DNA from: Tenrec ecaudatus
Lineage: Eukaryota > Chordata > Mammalia > Afrosoricida > Tenrecidae
Assembly (NCBI RefSeq): GCF_050624435.1
Contig: NC_134545.1
Span: 87,324,063-87,388,062 of the forward strand
DNA length: 64,000 bases
Direction of reading: 5' to 3'
The notes under the pieces are model-generated. The model did not search any database, was not told where the DNA came from, and saw only the letters and a program-made list of their open reading frames with translations. This document shows positions 23,169-36,304 of the stretch, in pieces (the first letter of the stretch is position 1; every line of letters starts with the position of its first letter). The position numbers and the translations under genes are program-made.

Positions 23169-23222
23169 GGACACACACACACACACACACACACCACAAA
23201 CACCCCACACACACACACACAT
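23169..23222 (+). repeat. CA-rich microsatellite
   Basis: Two CA blocks are separated by a short variant (CACCACAAACACCCCAC). Confidence 0.9.
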
Positions 23223-23485
23223 CCCAGCAGCCAACCTATTGGAACAACTGAGATAATTCAAGGAAATGATCATTTGCTTGAGGAAAGCCATCAGGCAGCT
23301 TTAAGACAAATCCATGTCAGATGTCTTAGGAGAATGGAAGAAAGAATGGAAAGAGGCTGCAGGACCATGGTTGGGCATCAAATCTCCGACTCTATCCCAA
23401 AACACCAGCTTCAGAGAAAGCAAACGGACCAGGCCATCATACACATGCCAGATGGCAAGGAGGGGAGAAGATACAATCTTTAGAT

Positions 23486-23679
23486 CAGTGGTTCTCAACC
23501 TTTCTCATGCCACCACCCTTTAACACAGTTCCTCATGTTGTGGTGATCCCTCCAACCATAGAATTATTTTCATTACTACTTCATAACTGTAATTTTGTTA
23601 CTCTTAGGAATCGGGCAACCCCCGTGAAAGGGTCATTCGACCCCCAAAGGGGTCGTGACCCACAGGTTGAGAACCGCTG
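23486..23679 (+). mobile_element. SPIN-like hAT transposon, copy 4
   Basis: Terminal repeats are CAGTGGTTCTCAACC and AGGTTGAGAACCGCTG. The flanks CTTTAGAT (left) and CCTTAGAT (right) match at 7 of 8 positions, the 8-base duplication expected for hAT elements. Confidence 0.92.
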
Positions 23680-24349
23680 CCTTAGATATTGCTGGTTTCC
23701 CACAAACTCCCAGAGCAGCACTGCCCAATGCCCACCGTGCTGTGACACACCCTGGGCAGGCCACCAGATGCTTAAAACCAAGTCTGTGGAACGTGCTTGG
23801 GGCTTCAGGATAAAGAAGTCGTCCTGGAGCGCTGACTCTGGAATGTCAACGGACTGGAGGCTGCTTGAAGCACTGGAGTTGAAAATGTTTATTACTCTTT
23901 GAGGATAGTCTCTTGGGTGTCTGGGATACAACCGGTTTCCGCCCTAAATTAGTATCAAATGAGAGGGAGTCTGCTACTCCGGAATACAGTTGTTTAGGAC
24001 AGGCCTGGGCTTTCTGTCAGCAGAAGTCTCCCCCTGGGAAACCAACCTAAGGTAGCAGTTAACAGATACCAACCTACTGGCAACCAGTGCCACGGAAAAA
24101 AAGGAACACAGCAGGGCTAGGGTAACAAGTGGGTGTGCTGCCTCCGAGTGCAGTCAGCCATACTTTTAGGTACAGCACAAAGCCCCAACCCAACCAGGGA
24201 AGAATGGGCCTGCCAGGTCTCCTGTTCTGCCCTCCTGCCCCACAGGGAAGAGATCAGGTTGATTGTAAAGTAGAGTGAACCTCTGCCCTCCACATCCTGG
24301 GATGGTGCATCTGCCAATCAAAGGCTATTTGCTTCAGATCTTTTTTTCA

Positions 24350-24670
<321 letters not shown>

Positions 24671-24971
24671 CTAACCAGATAACCTCTGACTAGAAAAAAC
24701 AAGCCTCACAGAGTTAAGCCAATCAACCAGCATCTTTCGAGGGGCAGTGGAAGACTCCCCTGGCAGAGGGCAGATTCCTGAGCCTGTCAGAGATGCTGAC
24801 TATGCAAAGACGGGCATGGGGCCCAGGAGTGGGACTTTTTCGCAGATCCTGCTGTGGACGCATTAGTCATCCTTTGAAACCACTGTTGAAGGGAGAGGAT
24901 GCAAGCAGTGCTCGGGAGTCAAAGCTTACTCGAGATAGGCCTCTATCAATCCCCTTCTCTCTCTAGATGGA

Positions 24972-25170
24972 CAGGAGGCGTCCCTGCGTGGTGCAGATAG
25001 GTAAGTGTAACCAAAAGGCTGGCAGGGCACACTCGCTGCAGGTGCCTCCACTGTGAAAGGCCACCATCTCAAAACCCTTTGGAGAAGTCCTTCTGCACAC
25101 AGGATGTCCTTCGACAGGAGTCAGGGCCGACTGGAAGACCACCGACAGCAACAAAGGTATGTGTGTGTGG
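24972..25170 (+). mobile_element. AfroSINE
   Basis: The head is GTCCCTGCGTGGTGCAGATA and the tail AGTCAGGGCCGACTGGAAG. It is moderately diverged. Confidence 0.75.
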
Positions 25171-25784
25171 GTGCATGCCCACGCCACCCTCTAAATTTAA
25201 ACAGAAAATGACAATCGCCTCAGAGAAAAGCTTAAACAGCATTCCTAAACGTGGGGGCCTGAAGAATTTGGCAACAGCGCCAGGTTTCTGAATGCAAAAT
25301 CACGCATCCCAGGTGGTTCCGGTGGGGCTGGCCCGGGTTGCCGTTTTATCAGATGCAAAGAGGCCCCGGGTGGAAGAAGTTTAAAAAGCCCTGCTTCCGA
25401 GCTCTGGTTCTGTTCTCATCTCTGAGGCAGGTACACGTGGCTCTACACGACACCTCATCCAATGCACACCCTAAAAAAACTGGACTGGACTACCTGTCAA
25501 GGTGTCTGATTTTTAGGTGATTGAGTTGGGGTCTAAATTATATGCTGAATTTGTATGCAGTGAGCTCAGGAAAAGGTGTTTATTTACCTAAGTGACAAGC
25601 CCCACTTTCTCCACATTAAACTCACCTTTTAGCTACTTAAAACACTGGCTCTCAAAGAGAACTGGATGGTTCACGAGGCAGGTGATTACATGCAACACCC
25701 TTCACCTCCAAGCTCATATTTAACATTGGCAGCGCAGTGAATGAATTACTGCCTCTCTTCTGGCCATACTCTTGGTAACTCCCA

Positions 25785-26215
25785 CCAAACGACTGGGTGG
25801 GACTATGTAGAGTGGGTAGATTCCCTCTTTTCCGGAGGGTCTGGGTAGAAGAAGGTGGGTGAAGATCGTGATAGGATTATATGATTCAGTTGTGAACAAC
25901 TGTTAACAGGGTTAGTTGTGGTTGTAAACATTTGGACAAAACAAGCCATCTCAGAGGCTAGGAGGAGGGCTTCTCACCACCGTCAAGAGAGAAGAGCCAG
26001 GATCAGTGCACATCTTTTGGACCCTGAGATCCCTGAATGCTGGACCTCCTGGATCCAAGAGACAGCTGTAACACCAGATATGGCAGCAGCAGAACCCAAA
26101 GCACAAGACATAGTGGTGGGCTCCTGGTCCACCGAGCAAGGAACATTGAGTGCCTTTGGGCAGGAGGCTCACCTGTGGAGTGGGTTGCCTCCAGACACTT
26201 AATTGGGGAAGTTAG
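25785..26215 (+). repeat. Copy of the three-locus repeat family
   Basis: It carries CACCAAACGACTGGGTGGG and TTTGGACCCTGAGATCCCTG. The second block recurs at 54748 (TTTGAACCTGAGATCCCTG) and the first near 9346. Class unknown. Confidence 0.55.
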
Positions 26216-26239
26216 GTTTGCTGACTCCCAGGGTCCCAA

Positions 26240-26395
26240 ATTTAGTTGATCATTGGAACCACCTGAGGATCCTGGGCTCCTCCCCTTAGAGGTGCTTATT
26301 CATCAGGTTGCAAATAGAGGCCAGGGATCTGCAGTTTCATAAAACCCCAGGTGACTCTAACAATCAGCCAAGTTCGGAAACCCAGGGTTGACCCA
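26240..26395. repeat. MER5/MER58-like hAT fragment
   Basis: TTGGAACCACCTGAGGATCC near the start and CCCCAGGTGACTCTAACAAT near the end are characteristic of old non-autonomous Charlie-type elements. Confidence 0.55.
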
Positions 26396-27619
26396 TGAAG
26401 CTAGAGCTGAGGTCTTCGGTGAACACTTGTGGCAAAGGGGAGTGTCCTATCAGCAGTCCTACAAAAGCTTTCTACCACCTGTCTGAGCCGGGCAGAGGCC
26501 AAGGGGCCACATGGCTGAAATGCAAAGGCCAGAGAGAGCAGTGCCTGTAGGTATGGCTGCGAAGACGCATTCCAGACCAACGGACTGTATCCTAAACCAT
26601 AATCTGTTGAGTACCCTAATAATTCCCATGATTGTGAGTATTGCCTGGAAGTTGTGTGTGACCACTGCAGTGCACAGTGGAACCCAGGAGAGAAGTGGAG
26701 GGACTATGGGAGGGGTGGCTGCTGTCAGAATTGGGGAAGAAGATTGGAGGGAGGAGGCATGTCTGACCTCTGTTTCGCAGGGACTGCCCTTGCCTTGGAC
26801 CAATGAGGTCAGGCACAGCCTCCATGTCATCTTTACATGAGCTGCTTCAGGACTCACCAGAGTATGGAAAGCAGATGGGCTGTCTCCAAGAGGCGGAGAG
26901 TTTCCAATCTGATAATTTCCAAAAGGCACACAGACATGAGAAGTGCTGTCTTTGGCAGGTCACTGGTGGCAGCAAGGACTCCGTGGCGAGAATTAAGTAC
27001 GGTTCTCTGAAAAGGACTAGTCTACTTCTTGCTTCTTCTGTCAGGGCATACAGTCTGGGGAAATGGTCTATGCCCATGGCTTCTCTATTTCATAACTGCA
27101 TATGCCAATCACACAGTGAAATCATGTTGACATGTATGCTGTATTTGGGTTCAAATTACACCTTCATCTCCTGGCTTGGAAAGATGAGCACCTTAGGCTG
27201 GTTTGCACATTTCTTCCCATCTCCTTTGAGTTTCTCAAAGTTACCCCTGGATTGGTTAAGTTGGCATTGTAAAGTGTTAGTAGAAATGACTAAACTAACT
27301 CATTCTGGGGGTTCAGTTCTAGGTGGCAGATGTGTGTGTGTGTCCTGAAAGATTTGAGGTCTGAAGAAAAGTTCCATTTGCTTAGATTTTAATAATTTAA
27401 TTTGATTAGAATGTTTTAATTAAATAAAAAAATTTCAGAGACTTACTCCCAAGTACTTTTCCTTTAGACAGTTCAGACTCCTTGCCTGCTTGCCACACTG
27501 ACTATCTTGTTTGAACTACAAAGGTTAAACAAAAAAATGCCACCCCACCACCACCGGTTACCAGACAGATTGATGAATACCCAGTTATTGGTGAAGTAGC
27601 TTGACAGAGAATTACTTAC

Positions 27620-27670
27620 CTGGCCCGTCTCTTCGAATCTCTTTCTGTCTGCACTGTCAATTACGTAGAT
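27620..27670 (-). CDS. ARL3: ARL3 coding exon 4 (residues 89-105)
   Basis: This 51-bp exon encodes 17 residues, IYVIDSADRKRFEETGQ, the conserved beta strand and following helix of the ARF fold. Tyr90, reported as mutated in human retinal degeneration, is intact. Acceptor CCTTTACAG and donor GTAAGTAA are both strong, which suits such a small exon. Being a multiple of three, it could be skipped without a frameshift, but the product would lose a core strand. Confidence 0.97.
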
Positions 27671-27714
27671 CTGTAAAGGAAAAGGAGGCGGTTACTTCAA
27701 TGAGCAGCTAGGAA

Positions 27715-28170
27715 AAAAGGCAAGGCTACAGGGAAGCCAGGAAGCCCACATGGAAGTACACCAGCCTATGCGAGCATGAGGGAAGTGGTATCAGAAGTTC
27801 AAAAACAGCCAAATCTATATGAAGGGGCGTGGATGTAGTGGAGACCCAAAACCTACCTGTAAGATAATTGGGCAGCCCCTCTCCGAAGGGCCACATGGAA
27901 TGGATGATAAATTCAGAGTGCAGTGTGGCGCTGATGAACTATAGAACTATCCTCTTGTTCCTACATATTTCTACCCCTTACTATTATGGTTTCTAGTTGT
28001 TTTATTTCATTAGTCATGTTAGGTTTGCATATGTTCATTTGCATAGTTACAACTCTGGGGCACACTCAAGTCAAGATAGATAGCCCTTCAGAAACAGTAG
28101 CAGGAGTAAAGGTTCCCTGAGGGTACGGGAAGAAAGAGGTGTGTGTGGTAGGGGAGGAGATGGGTTGCTG
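27715..28170 (+). mobile_element. Diverged afrotherian LINE 3' UTR
   Basis: The words AAGCCCACATGGAAGTACAC, ACCAGCCTATGCGAGCATGA and GAACTATAGAACTATCCTC parallel those of the fuller copy at 37926-38515. This is an older subfamily lacking a clear tail. Confidence 0.55.
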
Positions 28171-28484
28171 ACAGTACTGCCAGTTTGCAGAAGGCTGTGG
28201 ATGACAGTGAGAGTCCAAGATTCATTCGTGGGAACTACATAGGAAAAAAACCCTCCGTAAACTCCTTCTATCCACAATCGAGGGACGTGGGGAGAGGGGG
28301 TATGGGGTTACTAAACAGAGAGCACTGGCAAGATGCGGGTAGATCAAAGAAAGGCATGAATCTGACTTGAACAGTTAAAACTATGTCAGTTGATTCCCTC
28401 TCTGATGCATGCTGGACTTGATCTGGTTTTCAACATTTTTTGTATTTTCTGAGATAAAGCCCATTATTATTCTATTTTGTACAC

Positions 28485-28592
28485 ATGTAAACATGTTAAG
28501 TAACTTGCCCCAGGTTGTGCTGGTAAGTGACAAAACTGGGACTCAAACTGGGCATCCCTGACTGCAAGCCCCGTAGGTGCTCCTAACCATAG
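28485..28592 (+). repeat. MIR fragment
   Basis: GTAACTTGCCCCAGGTTGTG with the following GGGACTCAAACTGGGCAT is the 3' half of the MIR core. Confidence 0.65.
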
Positions 28593-28617
28593 TACCGTAA
28601 AGCCAAACTAATGCCCT

Positions 28618-28795
28618 GAGTTGATGCACGGCGGCACACAGCAACTCAATAGAACAGAGGCCAATGGCTCCTTTTCTGTTTTCCTCCAGATTTTTATGGT
28701 AGCCTCTTCTAATTCCTGTAGAGCCACTGGTGAGTTTGACCCACTGACCTTGCGGTCAGCAACCCAATACTTGCTCCACAGCACCGCCAGGACTC
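28618..28795 (-). mobile_element. AfroSINE
   Basis: In minus orientation the complement of the B-box region (GTTTGACCCACTGACCTTGC) and of the head (CCACAGCACCGCCAGGACTC) are clear. Confidence 0.75.
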
Positions 28796-29067
28796 CACGC
28801 TGCGACCCAATGGTCGGCATGCACTAATGTTCGGGGACACTTCTACTGCCTGGCTGTGGAAGGACCATCTGCAGCATGAACTTGAGGTTGCCTCCAGAGG
28901 CGGAAGCAGGAGACCACGTGCTCCTGCCCAGTCCTGCTTTTGCTGGCTGCCTTGAGGCGTCACCAGAAGTACGAGAAGTATTAAGGTTCACCTTAAAGTA
29001 CAAACCCCAAGCTCTCTTCCCGGACTTGAATTTCACTTAGGACCTAAAATACACCCTACAGCAACAG

Positions 29068-29255
29068 AAAGGGAAGAAACCCACTGCCATTGAGTCAATT
29101 CCAGCTCCTAGTGGCCCAATATAGCAGTTCTGAGAATGAATCTCTACGGGAGCAAACAGCTTCACTTTTCTCCTGCAGAGCAGCTGGTGGGTTTGAATGA
29201 TGGACCTTGTGGTCAGCAGCCCAACACTTACCCCACAGTGCCACAGAGCTCCTTA
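29068..29255 (-). mobile_element. AfroSINE
   Basis: A minus-strand copy from CCCACTGCCATTGAGTCAAT to CCCACAGTGCCACAGAGCTC. Confidence 0.8.
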
Positions 29256-29737
29256 AAGGAAGTAAGACAAAAAAGAGAGGAGGAAAAAAAATCACTCAAG
29301 AGCATCAGGCATTTTAATTTCCTGTGGAAAATCCCTGATAGTCCTTCTCATATGAAAACTTAAAAGGAAAAATAGAGATGATGTCAGTCTGTTGCTTTTG
29401 CGTTTAACAACATATTACATGTTCCTCCAGTTGCTAATCTTAAAATAAAAAAAAAAGGTCAACTTTTCAAACTGTGAAGAATTCAAAATTATTTTTAAGT
29501 TAATTGTCTAATAGGGAAAATGCTTTTAAAAGATCAGTTAAAAACAAAACAAAAAGTAATTCTCAACTCTCACATTTACATACCTTAAATTGCATAAATT
29601 GATATGCTGCAATGCACATGGGCATTTCTGTATGCAAGCCAAAGTCTGTGCTACACGGAAAATCTGTTCTCCTCTACCACGAACCAGTTAGCATGCTTTT
29701 GCTTAATGTGCTCTCACTTAGAGTCACTAGAGCTATA

Positions 29738-30145
29738 TCTTCAGGAGCCCTAGGGGTGGAGTGCGTTACAAGTTGGGCTGCTAACTGCAAGGTCAGCAGT
29801 TTGAAACCAACAGCTGCTCTTTGGGAGATAGATGAGGCTTCCTTTTCTATTCTCAAGAGTCTCAGAAACCCACAGGGCAGTACTCCCTTGTCCTATAGGG
29901 TTACTGTGAGTTGAAATCGACTTGATAGCAATGTGCTTGTTTGTGGGGGGCAGGGGAGGATTATTATAGGAACCCAAAGGTGGGTTGGTGGTTCAAATCC
30001 ACTAGCTTATCTACAGAGGAAATATGAGGTTGTCTGCTGCCTTCATAAAATGTATAATCTCAAAAACCCTAAGGAGCAGCTCTACTGTGTCTTGTAGTCA
30101 CTATGAGTTGGGATTGATTCAACAGCAGGAGACAGCGGGGAGGGC
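29738..30145 (+). mobile_element. Two AfroSINEs in a row
   Basis: The first (29738-29945) is well kept, from GAGCCCTAGGGGTGGAGTGC to GAAATCGACTTGATAGCAAT. The second (29966-30145) has lost part of its head but keeps ACTATGAGTTGGGATTGATT. Confidence 0.8.
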
Positions 30146-30344
30146 TAGATAGTAGACCCAGAACCAAGTCCAGCCATTTTTCTCAACAATATTCTGTGCT
30201 GCCTTCAGGGAGAATCGGAGAAGGAAGGATGAATGTCTTTGCTCTTAGTATTTTTGTGTGTGGCTAAATTGTTGTTAATATTACAGTGAATCAATGTCGA
30301 TACATACATTCACAGGTTCTGCACCCCATAACCAAAGCAAACCA

Positions 30345-30530
30345 AACCAAACCAAAGCTGTTGCCGTCGAGTTGACTCTGACTCATAAAGGGCAGGCTAG
30401 AACTGCCGCACAGGGTTTCCAAGGTCGCAATCCTCACAAAAGCAGAGAGTCGGATCTTTCTCCCATGGCGTGACTGGGGCATGAACTTAATTAGCAGCTG
30501 AGGGCTTAGCCACTGCCCATCCAGGGGTCC
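30345..30530 (-). mobile_element. AfroSINE
   Basis: A minus-strand copy with an expanded AACCA tail (30332-30355), GTTGCCGTCGAGTTGACTC and an end at CCATCCAGGGGTCC. Confidence 0.8.
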
Positions 30531-31705
30531 TTCCCAAAGTCCAGTGCTGACCATCTGATAAGTCACTACGTAGAACATGATGGCAGACAAGGACTTTCCC
30601 TCCTGCCTAGTGGGGCTCACCTTTTAAAGCGTGGTAGCAAGGTGTGGGCAGGAGAGGCCATCCTACAGAGAAGAGCTGATTGGAATGATTTGGATGATGA
30701 TGATCTTCACTCAAGCAGCACTTGAGAAGATCAGACGAGGGAAGAGGGGCTGTGACCACGAGAAGCGTGCTTTGGGCTCAGAATGGTGTCTCCAAGCTGC
30801 GGGCCACCGTGCCAGAAAGGAGAGGCGAAGCTGGGGGAGATGTGTTTGGAGCAGAGGGTAAGAGTTAGAAGGTAAGGGTAGAAAGAGGAGGCTGAGACAA
30901 GGCTGAGCACACGATCAAAGACACAATTAAGAAAGTGCTGCTCCATGAAAGAAAAACAGTTGGGAAAGAATAAGGATTGGAAAGAGAGTTGTAAGTGTAG
31001 CCAGGAAAAATGTCCAGCCACCGGGAGAAAGGCCTGGTCACTGAGTTCAGAACCTCTGAAAGATCACAACGATTGAAGAACAGGTCTGCTCTAACACATA
31101 CTAGGTCACGAGGTCACCAGGAGTCAAGGATTAATTACCTTTGACATTAGCTTAAAATTTTTTTCAATGTGCGCAGCCAAGATGAAGATCCACTAGCCTA
31201 GACTTCTGCCCAGCCTGAATCTGCAGGAAATTCTGTTGATGAAGTTTCCGTAGAACTAACTCCTAGATGCAGAGAATCCAGGAAATTCGAAGCCACATAG
31301 ACCTCAGCATCAAGTCCCCGAGAGTCCAGAGCCTGAGAAGTCTCCGGCATGGTTGCTCAAGCCCCGGAGAGGGCAGGGTCTGACCACTCAAGGCGAAGGG
31401 AGACAGGCACCCTTTTTACCATTCCCTAAGCGTGTCCATTAAAGGAGGCCTAGATGTAAAACACAAGCATCAGCACTCGTGTGGCGTGTGCAGCCTCACC
31501 TGTTGCCCTCCTCATTGCAGCCAATCAACTACTCTTTCCCAGGGTGACAGAACACATAGCCGGTCAGTTACATGACGAGCAGTGGACTTGAGAGGTGAGC
31601 ATGAGTAGTTGGGGGGCTTCTCTACAATCAAGAGTCTAAGATAAGAGTTCTTGCTCAATGCTTTTTATATTGTGAACACATTATGCCTGGGATAACAGAA
31701 GCTAG

Positions 31706-31823
31706 TACCGTATATGCTAGAGTATAAGCCAACCAGAGTATCAGCTGAGGCACCTAATTTTACCATAAAAACTGCATTAAAAGTGTGCTGAAAAACTCGG
31801 TTTATACACAAGTATATACGGTA
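31706..31823. mobile_element. Short inverted-repeat DNA transposon (MITE), 118 bp
   Basis: The left end TACCGTATATGCTAGAGTAT and the complement of the right end, TACCGTATATACTTGTGTAT, agree at nearly all positions over more than 20 bases. The interior has the words AGGCACCTAATTTTACCA. I recognise the type from other vertebrate genomes but cannot name the family with confidence. Confidence 0.75.
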
Positions 31824-32344
31824 GTTATGTAACTCCCCCCCTTTTCATGTGTATCTGCATAGCCACAGTACACCCTCTTACATTATAAGCCTGTCCTCTG
31901 AATTACCAGCTGAGTACTAAGAATTACAACCCCATCACCCAGCATATAGAATTACAAAATATATAAATTTTGTATGCATCTACTTATGTAGTAAAAAAAA
32001 GAGAGAAAAAGAAAAGAGAGAAACTCTACTAACCTGACTTAGCTACACAACAATCTTATATAATACAGTTTATTAAAAATTAAGAGATATGATGGATCTG
32101 ATGACCAATATTAGAGGTGGTGATGTAACTGAGAAATAACAGCAATAACTTTATTTTATAAATCATTCCAGCAATACCTTTATTACTTCAAAATATGGTA
32201 TATTTTAACACTGTAACGTTTTACATGATAAAAGCAATATTTGTATAAATGAAAGGTAAGATTTTCTTTTATGTGGTTTAAACTATTGATTTGAACATGA
32301 TTGCATATTTTAAAAATTAGATATCATTCAATGTTCTTTACAAA

Positions 32345-32540
32345 TAAAACTCACTACCACTGAGTCTATTCTAACTCACAATGACCCTATAGGGCAGAGT
32401 AGAACTCTCCCTGCGGGTTTCTGAGACTAAATCTTTATGAGAGTAGAAAGCTTATTCTTCTGAGGAGGGGTCGGTGATCTCGAACTGCTGACCTTGGAGT
32501 TGGCAGCCTAACTTGTAACCACTGTGCAACAGGGCTTCCT
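32345..32540 (-). mobile_element. AfroSINE
   Basis: A well-preserved minus-strand copy, from ACTCACTACCACTGAGTCTA to CCACTGTGCAACAGGGCTTC. Confidence 0.85.
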
Positions 32541-34119
32541 GATAATAATAGTGGATTATTGGGGTTAAAGAAAAAAAAAGGAAAAATATCCAGTCAAATA
32601 CAATCTAGAAGGTGAGGATCAATGAGTAGAAAACTTTCATTTTTTACTTATCATGGCTGGGTAAATTACTTGCTATTTATTGGTTTGACAAAATTTCATA
32701 AGGAACGTTTCCATGAGAAGAACCAAAAGGAAGATTTTCCTAAGCCAGACATAAATGGTTCTCTATCATTTGGCATTTCTCTCAAATAACTTGTACAAAT
32801 TTTGAAAATTGCTACACAATAATTCCAGGAAGAAATCTATGAAACAATTTCCCCATTTATTACTCAAGAAAAAGGCCAAGTGAAAAAGACAGGGGCACAC
32901 ACTGGTCTGTGAAGAGCCTCTCTCTCATTTGTTCTTGGCAGTGGCTACCGCTTCTGGCCACCCTCGCCTCAGCTCTGCCTCCTTTCTGCATGAAAGTATC
33001 TGTCTTCTGGACAACAGAAGAACTGCTTTCTTCAAGAAGAGAGAGCCCTCTTTCTTTTTTTTTCCCTTCTCTGAACATGCCTGCGGGTTAATGTAGCCAT
33101 ACTGAAACACAAATTGATCATCGTAAAATTAAAAAAACAGACTAAGAGTGCATCGAGAGGTGTTCTGTGGTTGGCCAGCAAGTTTCAGAGAGAGAGAGAG
33201 ACACATTCATTACGCTGCTGACTGAGCTTCCATCAATCACATCGCAAGACCTCTTCCAGGAGAAGGTTATGATCCATGCTCTCAGAATGAAGCTTTAAGC
33301 AAAGCCAGTTCCCATCTTCCTGGGCGAAGGCTGTGGAATTCTTAGTGGTTGTGGGAGGAAGAACTAGAGCAAACGATCCTTTGTGGATGGAAGCGCAGCC
33401 AACTCTGCCTCATCCCGGGAGCCCGCATCGGGTGTGTGGCAGGCGCTCTTCGTTTCTCCCCTGCCTCTGCTCCTCCCTCCTGCTGCCACCTTCGGGCCAT
33501 TTTACTGCTCCATTTCCCCACCAGAGGGTAGACAGAGACAAAAGGAGATGGCACTAAAAAGGCAGGGTTTGTGTAACTGATAGCTTGACCGAGGACAAAG
33601 AAGCGTTCTTTGGACATAATTTGTGGTGTTCAGTCACTGTGTCTTTCTGTCCTTCTGCTGGTACCGGTGAGCACGGCCGTGGGCCATCTTACTGCAGGCC
33701 GTGTGACCGCCCTCACGGCATAGACAGGGACATGATGGCAGTTATTTAAGTCGTGTGTTAAGTTTCCAAACAAAACTGATAATAGTGAAGTTTAACAGGA
33801 ACGCGAGGATAACTGAAAATAAACACCTGACTGTATTTTTATCTACAGGGAAGGCTCTCTGTCATTGTTTCCAGGCCTAAAGGGATGTGGAAGCTGCCCC
33901 ATTCTCCCATCATACCGCCCATGTTCTTGGTTTCTTTCTGCCTGAGAATGAGCCTGGCCCTTTAAGGCATTGCCTTCACTCTTCACAACACTAAGGAACA
34001 ATTTAATGCTCGGAAGCAGGGCAAAACTTTTCTGGAAAGGGTTGGGTGGTGGATATTTCAGGTTTTGCTGCCCAAACAACCTCTTTGGAAGCTATTCTAC
34101 TCGTGCTCTGGTGGAAAAG

Positions 34120-34305
34120 CAAACATTCAAAGCCCATGGCCACTGAGTCTTTCTGACGCACAGAGGCACCAGAGAGGGTTTCCAAGATTCCAAATCTTTA
34201 TGGGACTGGAGAGCCTCAGCTTTCACTTGCAAAGTGGCTGGTGGATTTGAACCACCACCCTGGAGGTGAGCAGCCTATTATCTAACCCAGAGTGCCACCA
34301 GAGTT
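34120..34305 (-). mobile_element. AfroSINE
   Basis: A minus-strand copy recognised by GGTTTCCAAGATTCCAAATC and GGCTGGTGGATTTGAACCAC. Confidence 0.8.
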
Positions 34306-35149
34306 CCCCACAGTGCTGTCAGGGACCTTTGAAAGCAACTACAGGTAATATGTAAACAAAGAGATCTAGTTGTGTTCCAACGGAACTTGGGGATCCTGAA
34401 ATGTGAGCTTTCAAGAATTTTTACATGTTACGAAATACTGTATCCTCCTATTCATTCCCCCTCCCTAAATATTTTAAAATGTCAAAACCAATCTTCGTTC
34501 TCAGGCTTTGCAGAAACAGAGGGAAGGTCATATTAACTTGCTGAGCCCTGCTTTACAGCAAGAGTCTAGCGTGGCGGCCTCAAGCTCGAGCATTGTGGCG
34601 TTAGTCAGGCAAGTGGATGTGTCAAGTCTGCAGCGTGGAGTCTCGGGTAGCGAGTCTTTCTCGACCAACAACGGAAGACTGTTTTAGATACAGACAACCA
34701 GCACTTTAAACTGCTGCAAAACTGGCAAACGGGGCTAAAAGTGACAAGGCCTTGGAATCTAACCCTGGGGACTGAGTTGGTCCCCAAGACTTATTTCACC
34801 TCAAACAGCACCGGGAAATAATGAAAGCGTGACTTGGGATCCAAAGCATTTGCATGATCTTGCGTTGGCAGCTGTGTAGCCAGGGAGGGCTCCTCCGGGA
34901 TTATACACTAATTCCTGGACCTTCTCAGGATCCATGGCAGCACATGCCATCACCGCTCCCGATGTGGAGCTTGTGGTTCCCATTAAACTGCTCCTTTAAG
35001 CCCTCCTTCGAAGTATCTTGAGCCAGCCGGCAAAGCGGGAGGGATGTTATTTCCGCCATCTACCCTAGCCCAGCTCTTGACTCAACAATGAAAAGGGCAT
35101 CTTCGGCCTTGAAAGACTTTTAAAAAAAGATTAATAGAGGGTGCTTAGT

Positions 35150-35596
35150 ACAGTTCAGAGTTCTAGAATAATTGAAGAGAGAGCAGCGCAGAGAGTTCCT
35201 TATGTCCCCCTCCCACCGTCCCTGAACGTCTCAACACTGGGTTCCGTTAACGAGCCCATGCTGAGGACATCATTAACGGTGGTCACAGTTGGCACCAGCG
35301 TCCACTCTGCAATACAGCTCTATGGGTCCTGACGGGCACAAAGCGACATGCATGCTGGGTTAGCGTTTCATACGGAATAGCATCACCCTAAAAATCCCAT
35401 TCTTCACTTCTTCATCTCTTCCCTCCATGGCCCTGAAGCACCAGGGACCCCTGATGTTTCTACGCTATAGGTTTGCCTTTTCCAAATGGTCATAAGGTTG
35501 GAACCACATCACAGGCAGTCTCCTCGCATTGGCAGCTTTCACTTAGCAGTGCATTTGAGGTTCCCATGTCTTTTTGTAAGGCGTCCTGGTGGTGTA
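35150..35596 (+). repeat. Inverted duplication, arm A
   Basis: These 446 bases recur in reverse orientation at 44546-44991. The half next to the SINE is essentially identical by eye, and the other half shows scattered substitutions and small indels. The copied segment includes the first bases of the AfroSINE at 35578, so it arose after that insertion. Confidence 0.9.
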
Positions 35597-35755
35597 GTGG
35601 TTACAAGTTGGGCTGCAATCCGCATGGTTGGCAGTTCAAAACCACCAGCAGCTCCGCAGGAGAAAGACTGGGCTTCTGACTGTTGTACATAGTAATAGTC
35701 TCGGAAACCCACAGGAGGTTGTTATCAGTTAGCATCGGATCAATGGCAGTGAGTT
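35578..35755 (+). mobile_element. AfroSINE with perfect target duplication
   Basis: ATGTCTTTTTGT occurs at 35566-35577 and again at 35756-35767, framing the SINE. The host site is the antisense L1. The head GCGTCCTGGTGGTGTAGTGG is intact. Confidence 0.92.
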
Positions 35756-36304
35756 ATGTCTTTTTGTGGCTTGATCATTTTTGCATTATTGAAATACACT
35801 CCATTGTATAGCTGGGCTGGTTTGGTTTATCCATTAACCTACTGAAGGCCATTTTTATCAGAGTCCACACAGTTTTGGGCAACTAAGAAGGGCGCTGCTG
35901 TCCACATTCGTATGCAGGCTTTTTGGGAGACAGGTTTTCAGCTTGTTTGGACAGATAGCTGGGAGCACAAATGCTGGACATGGCCACACTTCCTCTAAAA
36001 CGGGCGTTCCCACTGTCAGTGGATGAGTGTTCTTGGTGCTCCATGTCCTCGCTGGCGCTGGGGACAGCCAGCTTTGGGGACTGAGTCATTCTAATAAGTA
36101 CGCTGTGGAACCTCCTGGCTTAAGTTTGCAATTTTGTAATGACATTCGATGTCAGGCTTTCTATTTGCGTATCTACGTAGTGTGTCTGTTTAGATCTTTT
36201 GCCCATTTTTAAATTGGGCTATTTTCTCCTTGTTGTGTTTTATGGGTTCTTTGTGTATTTTTAATGGAAGTCAGATATTTGTTTCACGAAGATTTTCTCA
36301 ATCT

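Noticed and set aside
26803-27348. 181-codon plus-strand frame in ARL3 intron 4
   Set aside because: It lies in unique DNA, so it was considered, but it matches no family I know, has no promoter or splice signal nearby and is antisense to an intron.
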